Shown in pieces: positions 7,167 through 17,625 of a DNA stretch of 64,000 bases (position 1 is the first letter of the stretch; every line of letters starts with the position of its first letter). The stretch comes from an uncultured Lachnospiraceae bacterium (lineage in GTDB: Bacteria; Bacillota; Clostridia; Lachnospirales; Lachnospiraceae). The position numbers were made by a program, and so were the translations under genes. Location of the stretch: assembly GCA_910585715.1 (NCBI GenBank), contig CAJUEX010000014.1, positions 1 to 64,000 on the forward strand, written 5' to 3'. The notes below the pieces were generated by a model. The model ran no database searches. It worked only from the letters and a program-made list of their open reading frames with translations, and was not told the DNA's origin.

Positions 7167-10100
7167 TTAATCCAGCTTTAACAAATCCATTTTTGTAACA
7201 CCTAAAGATGCGTAGGATTTGCCGGATTTACTGATATTTTTCTTACCGGTTATTGAAACGCTTTCAATTTCCGTTTCCGCCTCCACGTAAAGCTTAAAGT
7301 TACTGCTTGAATTCAATAAATTCATAGGAAGCCTCAGTCCATACATAACGCCGCCTGTAGCATCGGTGCCATAAGCATAAGTCTGAGTGAAATTCGCCGA
7401 ATAGAATGGCATCCCTACCATCTCAATTGCTTTAATGGTTGTATCTTGGTCCAAAACAATACTCTGAGCACCGGGCGTATCATCAGGCACCTCCTGCCAG
7501 AACTTAAGCTTGATTTTCTTGGAACCCTTTACCAGGTTGGGGTCTGATACCCGGAACCATACTTTAGTTGCATCAGCATCCGTATAGTTTACAAATGGAT
7601 ACTGGTATTTATCTGGGTCATCCTTATCCCTGATAAAGGAGGACTGTGCCTTGCTGGTATCAGCATTCAAGCCGATATTTTCATCATATGGAACTACAAT
7701 ATTACTGATAGAAGAGCTGTTCAAATCACTTCCATCATACATACTTACGGTAGGCTTTCTAATTCCTGCCCTGTATGCAGCAACCAATGTATTTATAAAT
7801 AATTGTGCCTCATATTGATTTTGAGGATCTGCCAAATTTGTATGACCGCTTCCGGTATAGGTTACGTTACCGCTGTTAAAAATGTAATAATTATTGACTC
7901 CGTCCTTTGGCGATATGCCATATACACCATCGGAAAGCTTAGATTCTGTAGTTTCAGCCATCGCATTGGAACCGTGTCCATGCCCCAAGGTATACCAAAT
8001 CGTAATGTCCGCTGTTCCGTCATCATCCTGATCCGCTTCCATATTGGGCTGGAAGTACTGCCCGTGAGTTTTATTTACCGGGAAAGTATCCGGCAGCTTA
8101 TACGGATAATTGGTAATCTGTCCGTCATTCACCTTATCAACGTCAATAATATAATCCTGATTAGCATTGCTGCCAGGAGGGGTTTCCCACTTGTACATAT
8201 CCGGCGACAACAGTGAAAAATAATCAGTCTTATCCGAATCATTCCAATTATTACTAGTTCTCTTCTTGTTATAAAATTTCATTAAGAAATAATTGGTTAA
8301 GCCCTGAGTCTCCGCTGCCAGCTTTGTCTTATTGCTGCCAGGCTGATATGCAACCCGTCGTCCTGATGTTTCAATGGTTTCAATAGCAGTTGCATCGCCG
8401 GCATCTCCCCTGCCGTAACCTGTTCCTTTTCTGATATAACTTCCCAGACCAGGCTTTCCTTCGGGATGGTCTTCCGCAGCATTGGAAGCCCTGATACCAT
8501 ACCGGTCCATGCCCAATGTATCCCTCAAAATTTGCACAGCACTATAATGTGGGTAATGTTCCATAAAGTCATGACAAAGCAATACAGGCTTTCCGTCCGC
8601 AATATACGCACCGATTGCATTGGAGGCTGCCTGATTTGTATCAGCAAAGTTGTCTCCGAATCCTAATACAAGCATATCATAGTCATTTATGTTATTATAT
8701 ACCCCGTCCTCAAAATCTGATTGAGTTACTTTTGTTATCACCAACTCAAACATATTAATCTTTTTATCCTTCAGCATATCTATATACTTGCCATACAGAC
8801 CCGGCTTACTATTCAGATTTAAAGTACTTTGGCTATTATGAGTAACCTGCAATATATTTATGGTAACCGGTTTTGCTCCTTTTATAGCAGAATATCCTGT
8901 TTCACTGTCAGAAACATTGGGATTAAGACTCTTTTCAACCTTCAGACACCATGGCAGACAACCCTGGAATCCATCCGGAACCTCACGTTTCAACCGATAT
9001 AACACATTTGTAGACAACTCGTAAACACTTCCGCTGACTGTTGTGGCATGAGGCACCTCAATTCCGGTCAGGGCATTGGTAACAACTCCCCCTTCCAATT
9101 GTTCCGATTCAGAAAACTTTCCGTCTGCATTAACATCCACATACAGCTTTGGCGTATAAATATCCGATTCTGTACTGTTTGCCGAAAAATTCTGAAGCGT
9201 AAATTCAAACTCCAGATAATACTTGCCATCTGAATCCGCCGCCAGAGTCTGCTGTCCCGTAATTTCTCCCTGACTGCCTAATGTATATTCATATTCTGTG
9301 GGCCTTGATGTAACATTCATGGACAACTTTGCCGCATTGACTCCCTGAATCACCTTTTCCTTAAATTCTGTCTCTGTCACCGGATTGGCTTCCGCCGCTA
9401 TTGCATCCGCTTCTGAAATAAAGTTAGTATTAGCATAGTTTCTATTATTGTAGGCCTCATACGTTATATCAACGCTCTGCCCCGTCGCCACCTGAAATAA
9501 TTCATACATTTTAGAGCAATTGTCAATCCTTCCATGATCGACCCCGTTCATATCTCTGTTCGTCAATGAATTATTATCTGTATTTATTGTGGGGTTGATG
9601 ATGCTGTTTCCACTGTCATCTGTCTTTAACATATCACCTGCAACAATAATCGGATATCCGTTATCCAGATAATCTAACAATTCTTTCACTTTATAGACCG
9701 TCAAATCTCTGGCTGCAAAACGGGCTCTTCCATTTGTATGGTTTTGCTCATAGTTATTGTCAAACCACCCCCATAAAAGCGTTCCACCCCAGTTGCCTGG
9801 CAACGCACGTTCGTAATAAGTAATATCTCCAATATTAAAATATACCATGCCATCCATAAGATTATCCCGAAAATCAGTAATGTTCTCCGGCGTATCTACG
9901 CTCTTTCCCGGAACATCGGCCGCTCTGGTAACCTTATAATTTCCCGTACTGCCACTAGAATATGTTTTATAAGCGGGATTTGGTGAATGGTTAGAACCGA
10001 TATAAATAATATCATATTCTTCACTTACATTGTCATTTTTGCAGATAAACTCCTCAATGGTCATGCTGGTAAACAGCACTTTATCAATATTTTCATCATC

Positions 10101-12200
10101 GATAGTTCCATCCGCCTTTACAAATGGCTCGCCTAAGTATCTTTCAATAAACTCTTCCCTGTTGGCACAGCATTGAATGCTATATCGATTTTCACTGTTT
10201 TCAATTTCTGAATAACTCTGGGTACCCCAGCCTATATTATAGGAAAAATCACGGCAAGGCTGAATTTCCAATACCCTCAGATCATTTTTTACCAGCTCCG
10301 ATGCAGTGCCGTCATAGGACAGAATATACTGTACCACAACTGCCGGCGTTATCTGCTCGTTCATTTTCTTGTCAGGGTTATTGGTGTTATTAACCCGCAC
10401 TGCATATTCAACCCTGGATAATCCTGCAGCCACTACAGTATCCACATACTGAGAATTAAAGTCACCGTTTCCAAAGAAATCATATAAGTCTACCTGTGCC
10501 TTTGGATTTTGGAAATACTGCAGCCTGTGTTCATACACATAGACGCTTCCCGCTACAAAATTGCCATAACCGCCAAGAGGCGCCGTAGTAGTAAGATAAT
10601 GCCAGACCGTATTGCTTACGCTTCCGAAAGAAAGCATGGTAATCTGCCCACCCGCTGCTGTGGAAAAGTCAAAGCCGTTATTTGCCGCACCGCCCGCACC
10701 ATTTCCCGATAAAGTTTCCGTCAGAATCTCTGTCTGGTTATCCTGCCATAAAAGCAGAGCCAGTTTTTCCATATTTGATAAAGTTCCAAGCGCAGCCTTA
10801 TCCCCTACTGTCTCCTTATCAATCAGGGCATAGTCCATTATAACCGCCTGATGACTGTTTCCTACTACAGCATTGTACAAATCCATCACCTGGGAATCCG
10901 TAAAATCTTCCCCGTTCTGGATATACACTTCATTCCTTCCTGAAATATAAACCAGGTCATAGTCTTTTGTATTGATACTATTTGCCGTAATCTCTCCGGG
11001 AGTCGCTGTCCTGATGGAAACCTGAATGGAACTATTGGCATCTCCAAATACTAATTCCTTAAACCAGCTTCCATTGTGGAAATAATTGTTAGTAGTGTCC
11101 GTATTATAATAAAGGTCTCTGATTGCATAGCCAAAATATTTTCCGGCAGGACTTTCCACAAACCTTACATTTCCGGTTCCGTTGCCCACCCAGGTAATGC
11201 CCTCCGGAAGAGCTTTATTAAAACGGTCTCCTTCCGCTACCGGCTCGTAATTGCTTTCTGTGGCGCCAAGCCATTGGGAGTATCCATTACTATAGCCTCC
11301 GTCAGTACTGGTATCTATATCCATCTCCTGAAGCAGATTTCCTCCGGGCTGGTTTCCCGGTTCCAAAGAAGTCTGGGGAGTCTGCGGCTCCTTTTCTCCC
11401 GGCTTATTTTCATTTTCTTCATTGCCGCCATCCGTAACCGGCGGCTCTTCATCTTCCAACGTAACAGTCACTTCATCCTGGTTGTTTACTTCCGGCGCTT
11501 CCGAAGCCGGAGGCGCTTCCGTTACCCCGTCCGTATTTGCAATAACGGAAAGAGTTCTTGTAAGCGCTCCGCCTCCAATACTATTATTGCTTATCGAAGA
11601 GCTGTTTCCGCTTATAGTGCCTTTAATTGCATTAATGGTACCGGAACCATCAATGAAATATCTGTTCGTATCCATCTGATAATTGCCGGCATTTCCCGGA
11701 TCCATCTCAAACAATCCAGCCACAAACTGCTTCTCAGCCAAATCAAATCCTGTCATAGGATAGTTGGCAAAGGTTGCTTTGTCCGAAAAAACCGGATTGT
11801 CTGACACAAGTCCGGGCTGGTTTCCATAATCAGCGCCGTATTCCTTAATCAGACCATAATCACGCATCATAAGCAGATTGGAAATGCCTTTGTCCGGATC
11901 AAACCGGCTTCCGATGGACTTTGCCTTAGAAACCTCCCTGAAATCCCGATCCCGGTTGTTCCCATCCTTTACAAAATATCCGATTTCTTCATTTTCATTA
12001 GCTGCATGTTCCGGTACCACTTCCAAAATTTTAAAGTTGCCGCCTGTATATTTCGTCGACACCTTCTGCAGGATATTCGTACTTGCCTCTACCTGTTCTG
12101 TAGTTTTTTTCGCAACAAAGGTACAGATTGCAATGGCAATGGCCAATACAGCTGCTGTGCTCAATATTCTGACAATAAGCCTTTTCTTTCCCTTTTCCAT
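7167..12200 (-). CDS. Very large secreted, membrane-anchored protein in the PilY1 position of the pilus operon (DUF5057-like)
   Basis: I do not recognise a defined enzymatic function. It resembles in size and style the Lachnospiraceae proteins annotated as DUF5057-containing, but I cannot verify this without a search. I chose the ATG at 12200 (1,677 residues) because GGAGGG precedes it at 6-10 bases; the open frame runs eight codons further. An N-terminal basic stretch and a hydrophobic segment (about residues 10-30) form a signal or anchor. Residues about 230-300 are an acidic, proline-rich linker, and the rest is rich in Asn, Asp, Tyr and Gly, as in secreted beta-rich proteins. Two stretches look like Rossmann or glutamine-amidotransferase-like folds (YDLVYISGRNEVYI and YDMLVLGFGDNF..GKPVLLCHDFMEHY). 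It is the last gene of the pilus operon, directly after four minor-pilin-like genes. That is where PilY1 lies in proteobacterial loci, so a pilus-tip adhesin role is an inference. Confidence 0.7.
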   Translation of the reverse strand: MEKGKKRLIVRILSTAAVLAIAIAICTFVAKKTTEQVEASTNILQKVSTKYTGGNFKILEVVPEHAANENEEIGYFVKDGNNRDRDFREVSKAKSIGSRFDPDKGISNLLMMRDYGLIKEYGADYGNQPGLVSDNPVFSDKATFANYPMTGFDLAEKQFVAGLFEMDPGNAGNYQMDTNRYFIDGSGTINAIKGTISGNSSSISNNSIGGGALTRTLSVIANTDGVTEAPPASEAPEVNNQDEVTVTLEDEEPPVTDGGNEENENKPGEKEPQTPQTSLEPGNQPGGNLLQEMDIDTSTDGGYSNGYSQWLGATESNYEPVAEGDRFNKALPEGITWVGNGTGNVRFVESPAGKYFGYAIRDLYYNTDTTNNYFHNGSWFKELVFGDANSSIQVSIRTATPGEITANSINTKDYDLVYISGRNEVYIQNGEDFTDSQVMDLYNAVVGNSHQAVIMDYALIDKETVGDKAALGTLSNMEKLALLLWQDNQTEILTETLSGNGAGGAANNGFDFSTAAGGQITMLSFGSVSNTVWHYLTTTAPLGGYGNFVAGSVYVYEHRLQYFQNPKAQVDLYDFFGNGDFNSQYVDTVVAAGLSRVEYAVRVNNTNNPDKKMNEQITPAVVVQYILSYDGTASELVKNDLRVLEIQPCRDFSYNIGWGTQSYSEIENSENRYSIQCCANREEFIERYLGEPFVKADGTIDDENIDKVLFTSMTIEEFICKNDNVSEEYDIIYIGSNHSPNPAYKTYSSGSTGNYKVTRAADVPGKSVDTPENITDFRDNLMDGMVYFNIGDITYYERALPGNWGGTLLWGWFDNNYEQNHTNGRARFAARDLTVYKVKELLDYLDNGYPIIVAGDMLKTDDSGNSIINPTINTDNNSLTNRDMNGVDHGRIDNCSKMYELFQVATGQSVDITYEAYNNRNYANTNFISEADAIAAEANPVTETEFKEKVIQGVNAAKLSMNVTSRPTEYEYTLGSQGEITGQQTLAADSDGKYYLEFEFTLQNFSANSTESDIYTPKLYVDVNADGKFSESEQLEGGVVTNALTGIEVPHATTVSGSVYELSTNVLYRLKREVPDGFQGCLPWCLKVEKSLNPNVSDSETGYSAIKGAKPVTINILQVTHNSQSTLNLNSKPGLYGKYIDMLKDKKINMFELVITKVTQSDFEDGVYNNINDYDMLVLGFGDNFADTNQAASNAIGAYIADGKPVLLCHDFMEHYPHYSAVQILRDTLGMDRYGIRASNAAEDHPEGKPGLGSYIRKGTGYGRGDAGDATAIETIETSGRRVAYQPGSNKTKLAAETQGLTNYFLMKFYNKKRTSNNWNDSDKTDYFSLLSPDMYKWETPPGSNANQDYIIDVDKVNDGQITNYPYKLPDTFPVNKTHGQYFQPNMEADQDDDGTADITIWYTLGHGHGSNAMAETTESKLSDGVYGISPKDGVNNYYIFNSGNVTYTGSGHTNLADPQNQYEAQLFINTLVAAYRAGIRKPTVSMYDGSDLNSSSISNIVVPYDENIGLNADTSKAQSSFIRDKDDPDKYQYPFVNYTDADATKVWFRVSDPNLVKGSKKIKLKFWQEVPDDTPGAQSIVLDQDTTIKAIEMVGMPFYSANFTQTYAYGTDATGGVMYGLRLPMNLLNSSSNFKLYVEAETEIESVSITGKKNISKSGKSYASLGVTKMDLLKLD

Positions 12201-12243
12201 ATTTTCCCTCCATTGCATTATCATTCACCTGCTTTTCATTTTA

Positions 12244-14610
12244 TTACCTGTTTAATCTCCAATACTTATATGTCTCATCATAAATATAGTTGTTTCCATT
12301 ATATTGCATTTCGTACCCGTTTTTGTATCCGCCGGTTCCATTGTAACAATACCGGAACTTCAGTGTTTGAGGTGTTCCGGGGTTTGAATTCGTATATACC
12401 GGAATAGATACAAACTGCCAATTTCTTCCGGCGATAATAGCCGATTTCGGGAAAGTTGCTACATCCGCTCCTGGAATAAAGGTAGTACTACCTTCCACAT
12501 TTGCCACATACACATCATAGCTTATGAAGGAATCCGCAGAAGCATTAGAAACTACATAATAATCATCTATTGCAGCCTTCATAGTAATAGGTCCTGTAGG
12601 ATACCGCCTTTCACTGGAAACGGCTGACAGCCTGAATTTAGCCTCTGTCACCGCTTTATCCCTTGTTCCCAAAATGCTGGCCCCATTTTCGGTGGTAAGC
12701 ACTCTGCCTGTTAAAAACCTGTTTGTTCCGCTTCCGCCGGTCACCTTCGTATTATCAAGGAAAATGCTCATCTGGGATGCTTTCACTACATTGTAGCCTA
12801 AGGTGGAAACCTTAATATCACTTGAGGTACCCTTGCGTATAACAATATAATTTGCCATAGGATCTACCTTCACTACCTTTACCGCAGGAAGCGTAATGTG
12901 GGTGGTCCTGCTGTCTGAACCCGCAGGAGTGGTATAATGCACCTTTAATTCAATTTCCAGTTCCTCATAAAATCTTCTCTTGCGGTTCAGATCACCATCA
13001 TCGTAAGCTTCAAAGTCCACATACATTACGTAATTATTATCAAATTGAATAAAGGAGTGGAAATCACCCGGATAATCCGGCACTCCGGTTATCTCAATCT
13101 TATCTACGCTGATAATTGATGTAACATCCGCTGCTATTGCCGTTGGGTTCGCCATGAAATAGGAATGTAAATCCATGTTTACGCCACGTAAGAAGGAAAT
13201 GTTGCTTGTTTGGACTGTATTGGATATATAAAAAATAAACTCGCCCTTTACTGCATTATCAAAGTTTGAAACAGCTTCCACTTTAAAACGGAAGGAATCA
13301 TTAATAGAGCTTTTCAGCAGAACAGTGGCATTTTTCCCTACCACCCCGCTCATGACTGCCTCACTTGTGCTGTTGGGAACCTGCCAGTTACCGGAAAAAT
13401 TACCCGAAGCATCTGCAACATCCTTATACAGATGCCATGTAACATTTTCATCGGCAGCATTCCATTTTTCCACCGCTGCATTAAAGGTAACGGAAGAATT
13501 TTTGCCTGTTACAGGCTTTCCTTCTTCATTATAATGCATGGACACGGCAGGATTTACAAGTACGCTTACCACTTTATCCACGTAAATAGTTGCATATCCT
13601 GATTTTGTATTATCCTCCCTTGAGGTGGCTATCAACCGGAAGCTCCTTGTAGTAGGCTCTGTAATAGAAGGAGCCGAAGGATCCGAAGGATCCGGATTCA
13701 CATACTGCTTAAGAACACAGGCATTGTCCGATGGAACTCCTCCTACATTTGTATCAATCTCCACACCTGCTATATCCGGAGTCGCATTCATGGACCAGTC
13801 ATATTCCATATTACCCGGAACGTTGGTTCCACTTGCACTTGCCGTAAAAGTAGTTGCCGGCATAGTCAGTCCCAACGGTTCTCTTTTATATTCAATATGA
13901 GCGTCCGGACTCACATTCACCTGTATTATGCTTGTGCCGGATGTGCCGGTCCCAGGCGTTGCAGTATTTCCCTCAGCCACTTCATTGCGCATATGCACCT
14001 GATAATTTCCCTTATAACTTCTGGCTCTCCGGACATAAGTAATATCAAATTCAAGAATCTTGTCACTGGTAAGCTTACTGGTGTCAACCGAAAAATCTTC
14101 CACGTTATTAGCCAGCACTTCCGCAGCCTCAGGGTCAAAAGGCTTCCAATTGTTAACAGAAGGATCTGAATCCCATTCCGCTTCATTATAATAAATCACT
14201 TTATTTGCTTTATCAAAAAATATAATGGACACGACTTTACTGTTGGCATTAATCATCTGCAGAATCTTTGCATCATTCAAAGTAGTGACATTCGTATCGC
14301 CCGCCTTCTTATATCCTACCTGAAAGGATTCATAAGAAATGGTGCCCGTAGTACTGTCAATTGTTTCATGTCCGTCATAAAACTTCAACTGGGTCTCGCA
14401 ATCGATTACCCGATCTGTAATGGCATTGGCAGTGAGCTGCGCTTCTTCCTGCACATCGGTTTCTGCGGTAGTCTGGTTATATGTATTAGAGCTCTGGCGG
14501 ACAAAAGCAACCAGCGATACGCCCACAATGGATAAAATCCCAACTGCAATAAGCAATTCCACCATTGAAAATCCTTTATTTTGTAACAGCTTTTTCCCAA
14601 AAATATTCAT
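12244..14610 (-). CDS. Large minor-pilin-like protein with class III signal (PilW-like position)
   Basis: The 788-residue product begins with a typical prepilin signal: a short basic leader, then KGFSMVELLIAVGILSIVG, with cleavage expected after Gly and glutamate at mature position 5. The roughly 40-residue hydrophobic helix is followed by about 740 residues of extracellular sequence, far larger than usual minor pilins (150-350). The region after about residue 200 has repeated beta-rich segments that look like Ig or cadherin-type modules (for example AHIEYKREPLGLTMPATTF), but I cannot assign a named domain. It is nine bases downstream of the FimT/GspH-like gene and 43 bases upstream of the giant terminal gene. 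It would be processed by PilD and built into the pilus, probably at the tip. Confidence 0.8.
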   Translation of the reverse strand: MNIFGKKLLQNKGFSMVELLIAVGILSIVGVSLVAFVRQSSNTYNQTTAETDVQEEAQLTANAITDRVIDCETQLKFYDGHETIDSTTGTISYESFQVGYKKAGDTNVTTLNDAKILQMINANSKVVSIIFFDKANKVIYYNEAEWDSDPSVNNWKPFDPEAAEVLANNVEDFSVDTSKLTSDKILEFDITYVRRARSYKGNYQVHMRNEVAEGNTATPGTGTSGTSIIQVNVSPDAHIEYKREPLGLTMPATTFTASASGTNVPGNMEYDWSMNATPDIAGVEIDTNVGGVPSDNACVLKQYVNPDPSDPSAPSITEPTTRSFRLIATSREDNTKSGYATIYVDKVVSVLVNPAVSMHYNEEGKPVTGKNSSVTFNAAVEKWNAADENVTWHLYKDVADASGNFSGNWQVPNSTSEAVMSGVVGKNATVLLKSSINDSFRFKVEAVSNFDNAVKGEFIFYISNTVQTSNISFLRGVNMDLHSYFMANPTAIAADVTSIISVDKIEITGVPDYPGDFHSFIQFDNNYVMYVDFEAYDDGDLNRKRRFYEELEIELKVHYTTPAGSDSRTTHITLPAVKVVKVDPMANYIVIRKGTSSDIKVSTLGYNVVKASQMSIFLDNTKVTGGSGTNRFLTGRVLTTENGASILGTRDKAVTEAKFRLSAVSSERRYPTGPITMKAAIDDYYVVSNASADSFISYDVYVANVEGSTTFIPGADVATFPKSAIIAGRNWQFVSIPVYTNSNPGTPQTLKFRYCYNGTGGYKNGYEMQYNGNNYIYDETYKYWRLNR

Positions 14611-14618
14611 ACGTTCAC

Positions 14619-15215
14619 CTACTTACCATGTTGAACAGCCTTGCCTGTTTTCTTCATCAACCTGATTACATATTCCCTGTTTCCGCCAATCACGTGGATT
14701 TCTTCTATATAGTTGCCGTCCTTGTAAGGAAGAAAGGCTCCCGTAGAACGGTCATAAGAAAAACAAATGCCACTGCCTTTACCTCCTGATACCGGCACAT
14801 CCATAACAGCACTTCCGACCCTCACCTTACAAATCATAGTGACTCCTTTTCCCGCCACCTTTTTTCCTTTTTGGTTTGTGGATTTTTCCTTCCCTTGTAC
14901 ATAAGTCTCCGTATAAATGGAATTGCCATCCACATAAAACTCTATGTATACGCCCTTGTCATGTACTTCGGGATCCACAGCGCCGCCGGCGCCAGCGCCG
15001 GTCTGATGTACTGAAGTTGCTCCTGACGCAAGGGTGGAATAAGCAAGCACCTGAGTTTTTTCCGTCGCAAGCGTACTCATCACTTTCTTATAAGCTTCCT
15101 GAGCATTATAACTAAAAATCACTTCACTTCTGACTACACCAAAGGTAATCACCACTCCCATAATCGCTATTATAACAATCAGCTCAATTAAAGAAAAACC
15201 CTTGTCGTCTCTCAT
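14619..15215 (-). CDS. Minor pseudopilin, GspH/FimT-like
   Basis: The 198-residue protein starts DDKGFSLIELIVIIAIMGVV, a perfect type III signal with cleavage between Gly and Phe and Glu at mature position 5. The hydrophobic helix is followed by EAYKKVMSTLATEKTQVLAYS, resembling the amphipathic part of GspH/FimT pseudopilins, then a small beta-rich head. Size is normal for this class. It lies between the large PilX-like and PilW-like genes with eight-base gaps on each side, so the set is likely translated together as minor pilins. Confidence 0.82.
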   Translation of the reverse strand: MRDDKGFSLIELIVIIAIMGVVITFGVVRSEVIFSYNAQEAYKKVMSTLATEKTQVLAYSTLASGATSVHQTGAGAGGAVDPEVHDKGVYIEFYVDGNSIYTETYVQGKEKSTNQKGKKVAGKGVTMICKVRVGSAVMDVPVSGGKGSGICFSYDRSTGAFLPYKDGNYIEEIHVIGGNREYVIRLMKKTGKAVQHGK

Positions 15216-15223
15216 ACGCTCAC

Positions 15224-17608
15224 CTACTTTTTATTCCAGTTTTCATAATGAATCAAATCTGCAATCTCAATAAATCCATATTCGTTTGCGGATGCAACGG
15301 AATTATCGGACACTGTTGAGTAATTCAGATATGCATCGCCGTCAATCAGTATTTCTGCTGCAAAAGGTCCGTTAACAGCATCGCTGCCAACAGCATAACA
15401 TCTTAGCGCCTGCCTTGCCTTACTGGGCTCCGCCTCCATCAGGGTACAGGTAGAGGTAATGGTAATGGTTCCGCCAGAAATAATGACTCCCTTAAACTCC
15501 GGAGCGGTAACCTTTACGTCCCCGCTTGCTACAACGAAATACAAATTTTTTGCCCTGCCCGCATCAATTGTCAGCTCTCCATAACCCTTATTATTTGCTA
15601 CCAGTGCCTTGACTTCTTCATCCCCGGGCAAACCGTTTTCAAACTCTTTCTCACTGCCCTTGGCTACAAAAGCATCAAATTGAGCCTCCGGCAGAACAAT
15701 ATTTTCATACGCCGTCTTTCCTAATTCACTGCTGGAAAGATTATTCCGATTTAAAATCAATTTTGCGTACAATGCTTCATAGGTATCCTGAATCTGATCT
15801 ACACTTGCTGTAATTTCAGAAATATCATTCATATCCGCTGTCTTTGTATCCTGCCTCAGCGTGGCTTTTCCATTCCTGTCAAAATAAACCAGATTGCCCG
15901 CAATGCGCAGCGGATTTGTCATCTGACCGCTGGCGTCCCTCCTGCCTAAATCATTATTCCATTTAAAATCAGCAAGATAGCTTCTTACATAAGTATCAAA
16001 GGCATCCGGATCCGCATTAAAATAATCCTGAAAAAATCTGTTTGCCATGTCTTCTGAAGTAAAATAAAGATAATAGGTTACCAAAATGCTTCCGTTTATC
16101 TTCCTGAAAACAGGACGATAATCGGCGCCATATGAGCTTAGCGGCTTTCCAAGCTTTGCAAACACCTTAGTCAAATCCACCGGCTTATACCTTAGGACCG
16201 GTTTGCCGGCAGCATCATATACAGGCTTGCCGGTACCATCAAGTGCAATTGCAGTTGTAAGGGTTGTATACTCTGCCAAAGTCAATGGATTTTTTGCCAG
16301 CACCTGTACATTTCCCTCATACCCCATGCACTCATCCGGAACCTTATACAGCATCTGATCACTTCTTACAGCAACAGACTGCCCTAACATAGGGTCACTG
16401 TGATTGGCATGAGGACCCGGGGTGCCCGTGCTGACATCCTCCACATACTCATCGTCGTCCGCAGTAGTGTCTGCATTATAATGTGTGGCTCCCACAAAGG
16501 CATGACCTAAAAGCATCAGATTTTTAAGTCCGGACATATCCAAAGTGGTGTTTGCCCCGTTTATCAGTATAGAACTGCTCTCCGCTGCACTTGCGTTACC
16601 GCTTCCATAGCCAAAATACTGTCCGCCTAAAGTAATACGGCAATTTTTTCCGTCAACAGTCAAATCGTCCTTAACATAAGTATTATCCAATAAAGAAATA
16701 TTGGCGCTGTTTACGTCAATGCCTTCCGTCCAAAGCTGGCTGCCGGTTAACGTGCTGACACTGTTGCCTCCCATATCGCCTGTTTCAGCCACTACCTTTT
16801 TGGCTATGACTCTGTACTGAGCGCCGCCTCCGCCAAATTGAAAGGTGCTGTGGCGCCCCGGAAACATGCCTTCCGTTCCGCCTGCATATGCATTTCCTCT
16901 TATTTGAACTATACCTGCCTCGTCTTCTGTCCTTAATCTGGTATGGGCTATCAGGCTATAAGTTTCTATTTCCGGCATTTCTTTATTGGAAACAAAGCTT
17001 ATCTCCGGCATCGTAATTGAAATGTCAGTATCCAACATGGAGACATATCCCCTGGGATCCGTATATTGTAAAGATACCTTTTTCAACACAAGCCTGCTGC
17101 ATTCTGCTGTGTTATATTCAAGCACCGCATCCGAATCCGTAGTTAAAACAAGCGCACCAACATTTCCCTGCATTCTTGTCTTGTCTAAATAAAGAGTCAA
17201 TCTGTTCACCTCATAGAACGGTGTAATCGGATCAGTCCCTGCTGAATGTCTCCTGACTCTGTCAAGTACATTCTCATAAAGCTTCTTTTTAAATTCATCC
17301 TCCTTTTGTGTAACATCCAAATCCGACCGTTTGCTTACCTCTACATAAGCCTCTGACATAGAGGCGGAAATTTCTCTCTGCAATCCCACGTTAATCTCAT
17401 CTAGGGCAGTTTCCACTGTATAAAAATTATCCTTTGCGCTTCTGTCACTATATTTCATAAAGAAATTATAGTAGGAACTGTATACAGCTACCGACACCAG
17501 TACGCCCACAAAGGAAATCATAATAATTACCATAAGCAGGGAAGCACCTTCATTATGATAACTCTTTTTTTTCATTGCCCCGAGAATCCCTGAAATTTTT
17601 TGAAACAT
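15224..17608 (-). CDS. Large PilX/GspK-like pilus component
   Basis: About 794 residues from the ATG at 17608. The first possible ATG at 17617 sits directly against the AAAGGA ribosome binding site, while 17608 has proper spacing. After a basic stretch the protein has NEGASLLMVIIMISFVG, a hydrophobic helix like those of PilX or GspK. Alanine rather than Phe follows the Gly and there is no Glu at position 5, as is usual for GspK-type tip subunits. The following region (TVETALDEINVGLQ) resembles PilX, and the remaining 650 residues contain stretches rich in beta-structure (for example RITLGGQYFGYG). It is nine bases after the PilV-like gene. Role as pilus-tip initiator is inferred. Confidence 0.7.
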   Translation of the reverse strand: MFQKISGILGAMKKKSYHNEGASLLMVIIMISFVGVLVSVAVYSSYYNFFMKYSDRSAKDNFYTVETALDEINVGLQREISASMSEAYVEVSKRSDLDVTQKEDEFKKKLYENVLDRVRRHSAGTDPITPFYEVNRLTLYLDKTRMQGNVGALVLTTDSDAVLEYNTAECSRLVLKKVSLQYTDPRGYVSMLDTDISITMPEISFVSNKEMPEIETYSLIAHTRLRTEDEAGIVQIRGNAYAGGTEGMFPGRHSTFQFGGGGAQYRVIAKKVVAETGDMGGNSVSTLTGSQLWTEGIDVNSANISLLDNTYVKDDLTVDGKNCRITLGGQYFGYGSGNASAAESSSILINGANTTLDMSGLKNLMLLGHAFVGATHYNADTTADDDEYVEDVSTGTPGPHANHSDPMLGQSVAVRSDQMLYKVPDECMGYEGNVQVLAKNPLTLAEYTTLTTAIALDGTGKPVYDAAGKPVLRYKPVDLTKVFAKLGKPLSSYGADYRPVFRKINGSILVTYYLYFTSEDMANRFFQDYFNADPDAFDTYVRSYLADFKWNNDLGRRDASGQMTNPLRIAGNLVYFDRNGKATLRQDTKTADMNDISEITASVDQIQDTYEALYAKLILNRNNLSSSELGKTAYENIVLPEAQFDAFVAKGSEKEFENGLPGDEEVKALVANNKGYGELTIDAGRAKNLYFVVASGDVKVTAPEFKGVIISGGTITITSTCTLMEAEPSKARQALRCYAVGSDAVNGPFAAEILIDGDAYLNYSTVSDNSVASANEYGFIEIADLIHYENWNKK

Positions 17609-17625
17609 AGAGAACATTCCTTTCT

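Noticed and set aside
11076..11804. 242-codon open frame on the plus strand
   Set aside because: It is antisense to the giant pilus-operon gene, has no ribosome binding site, a low-complexity translation and no family resemblance.
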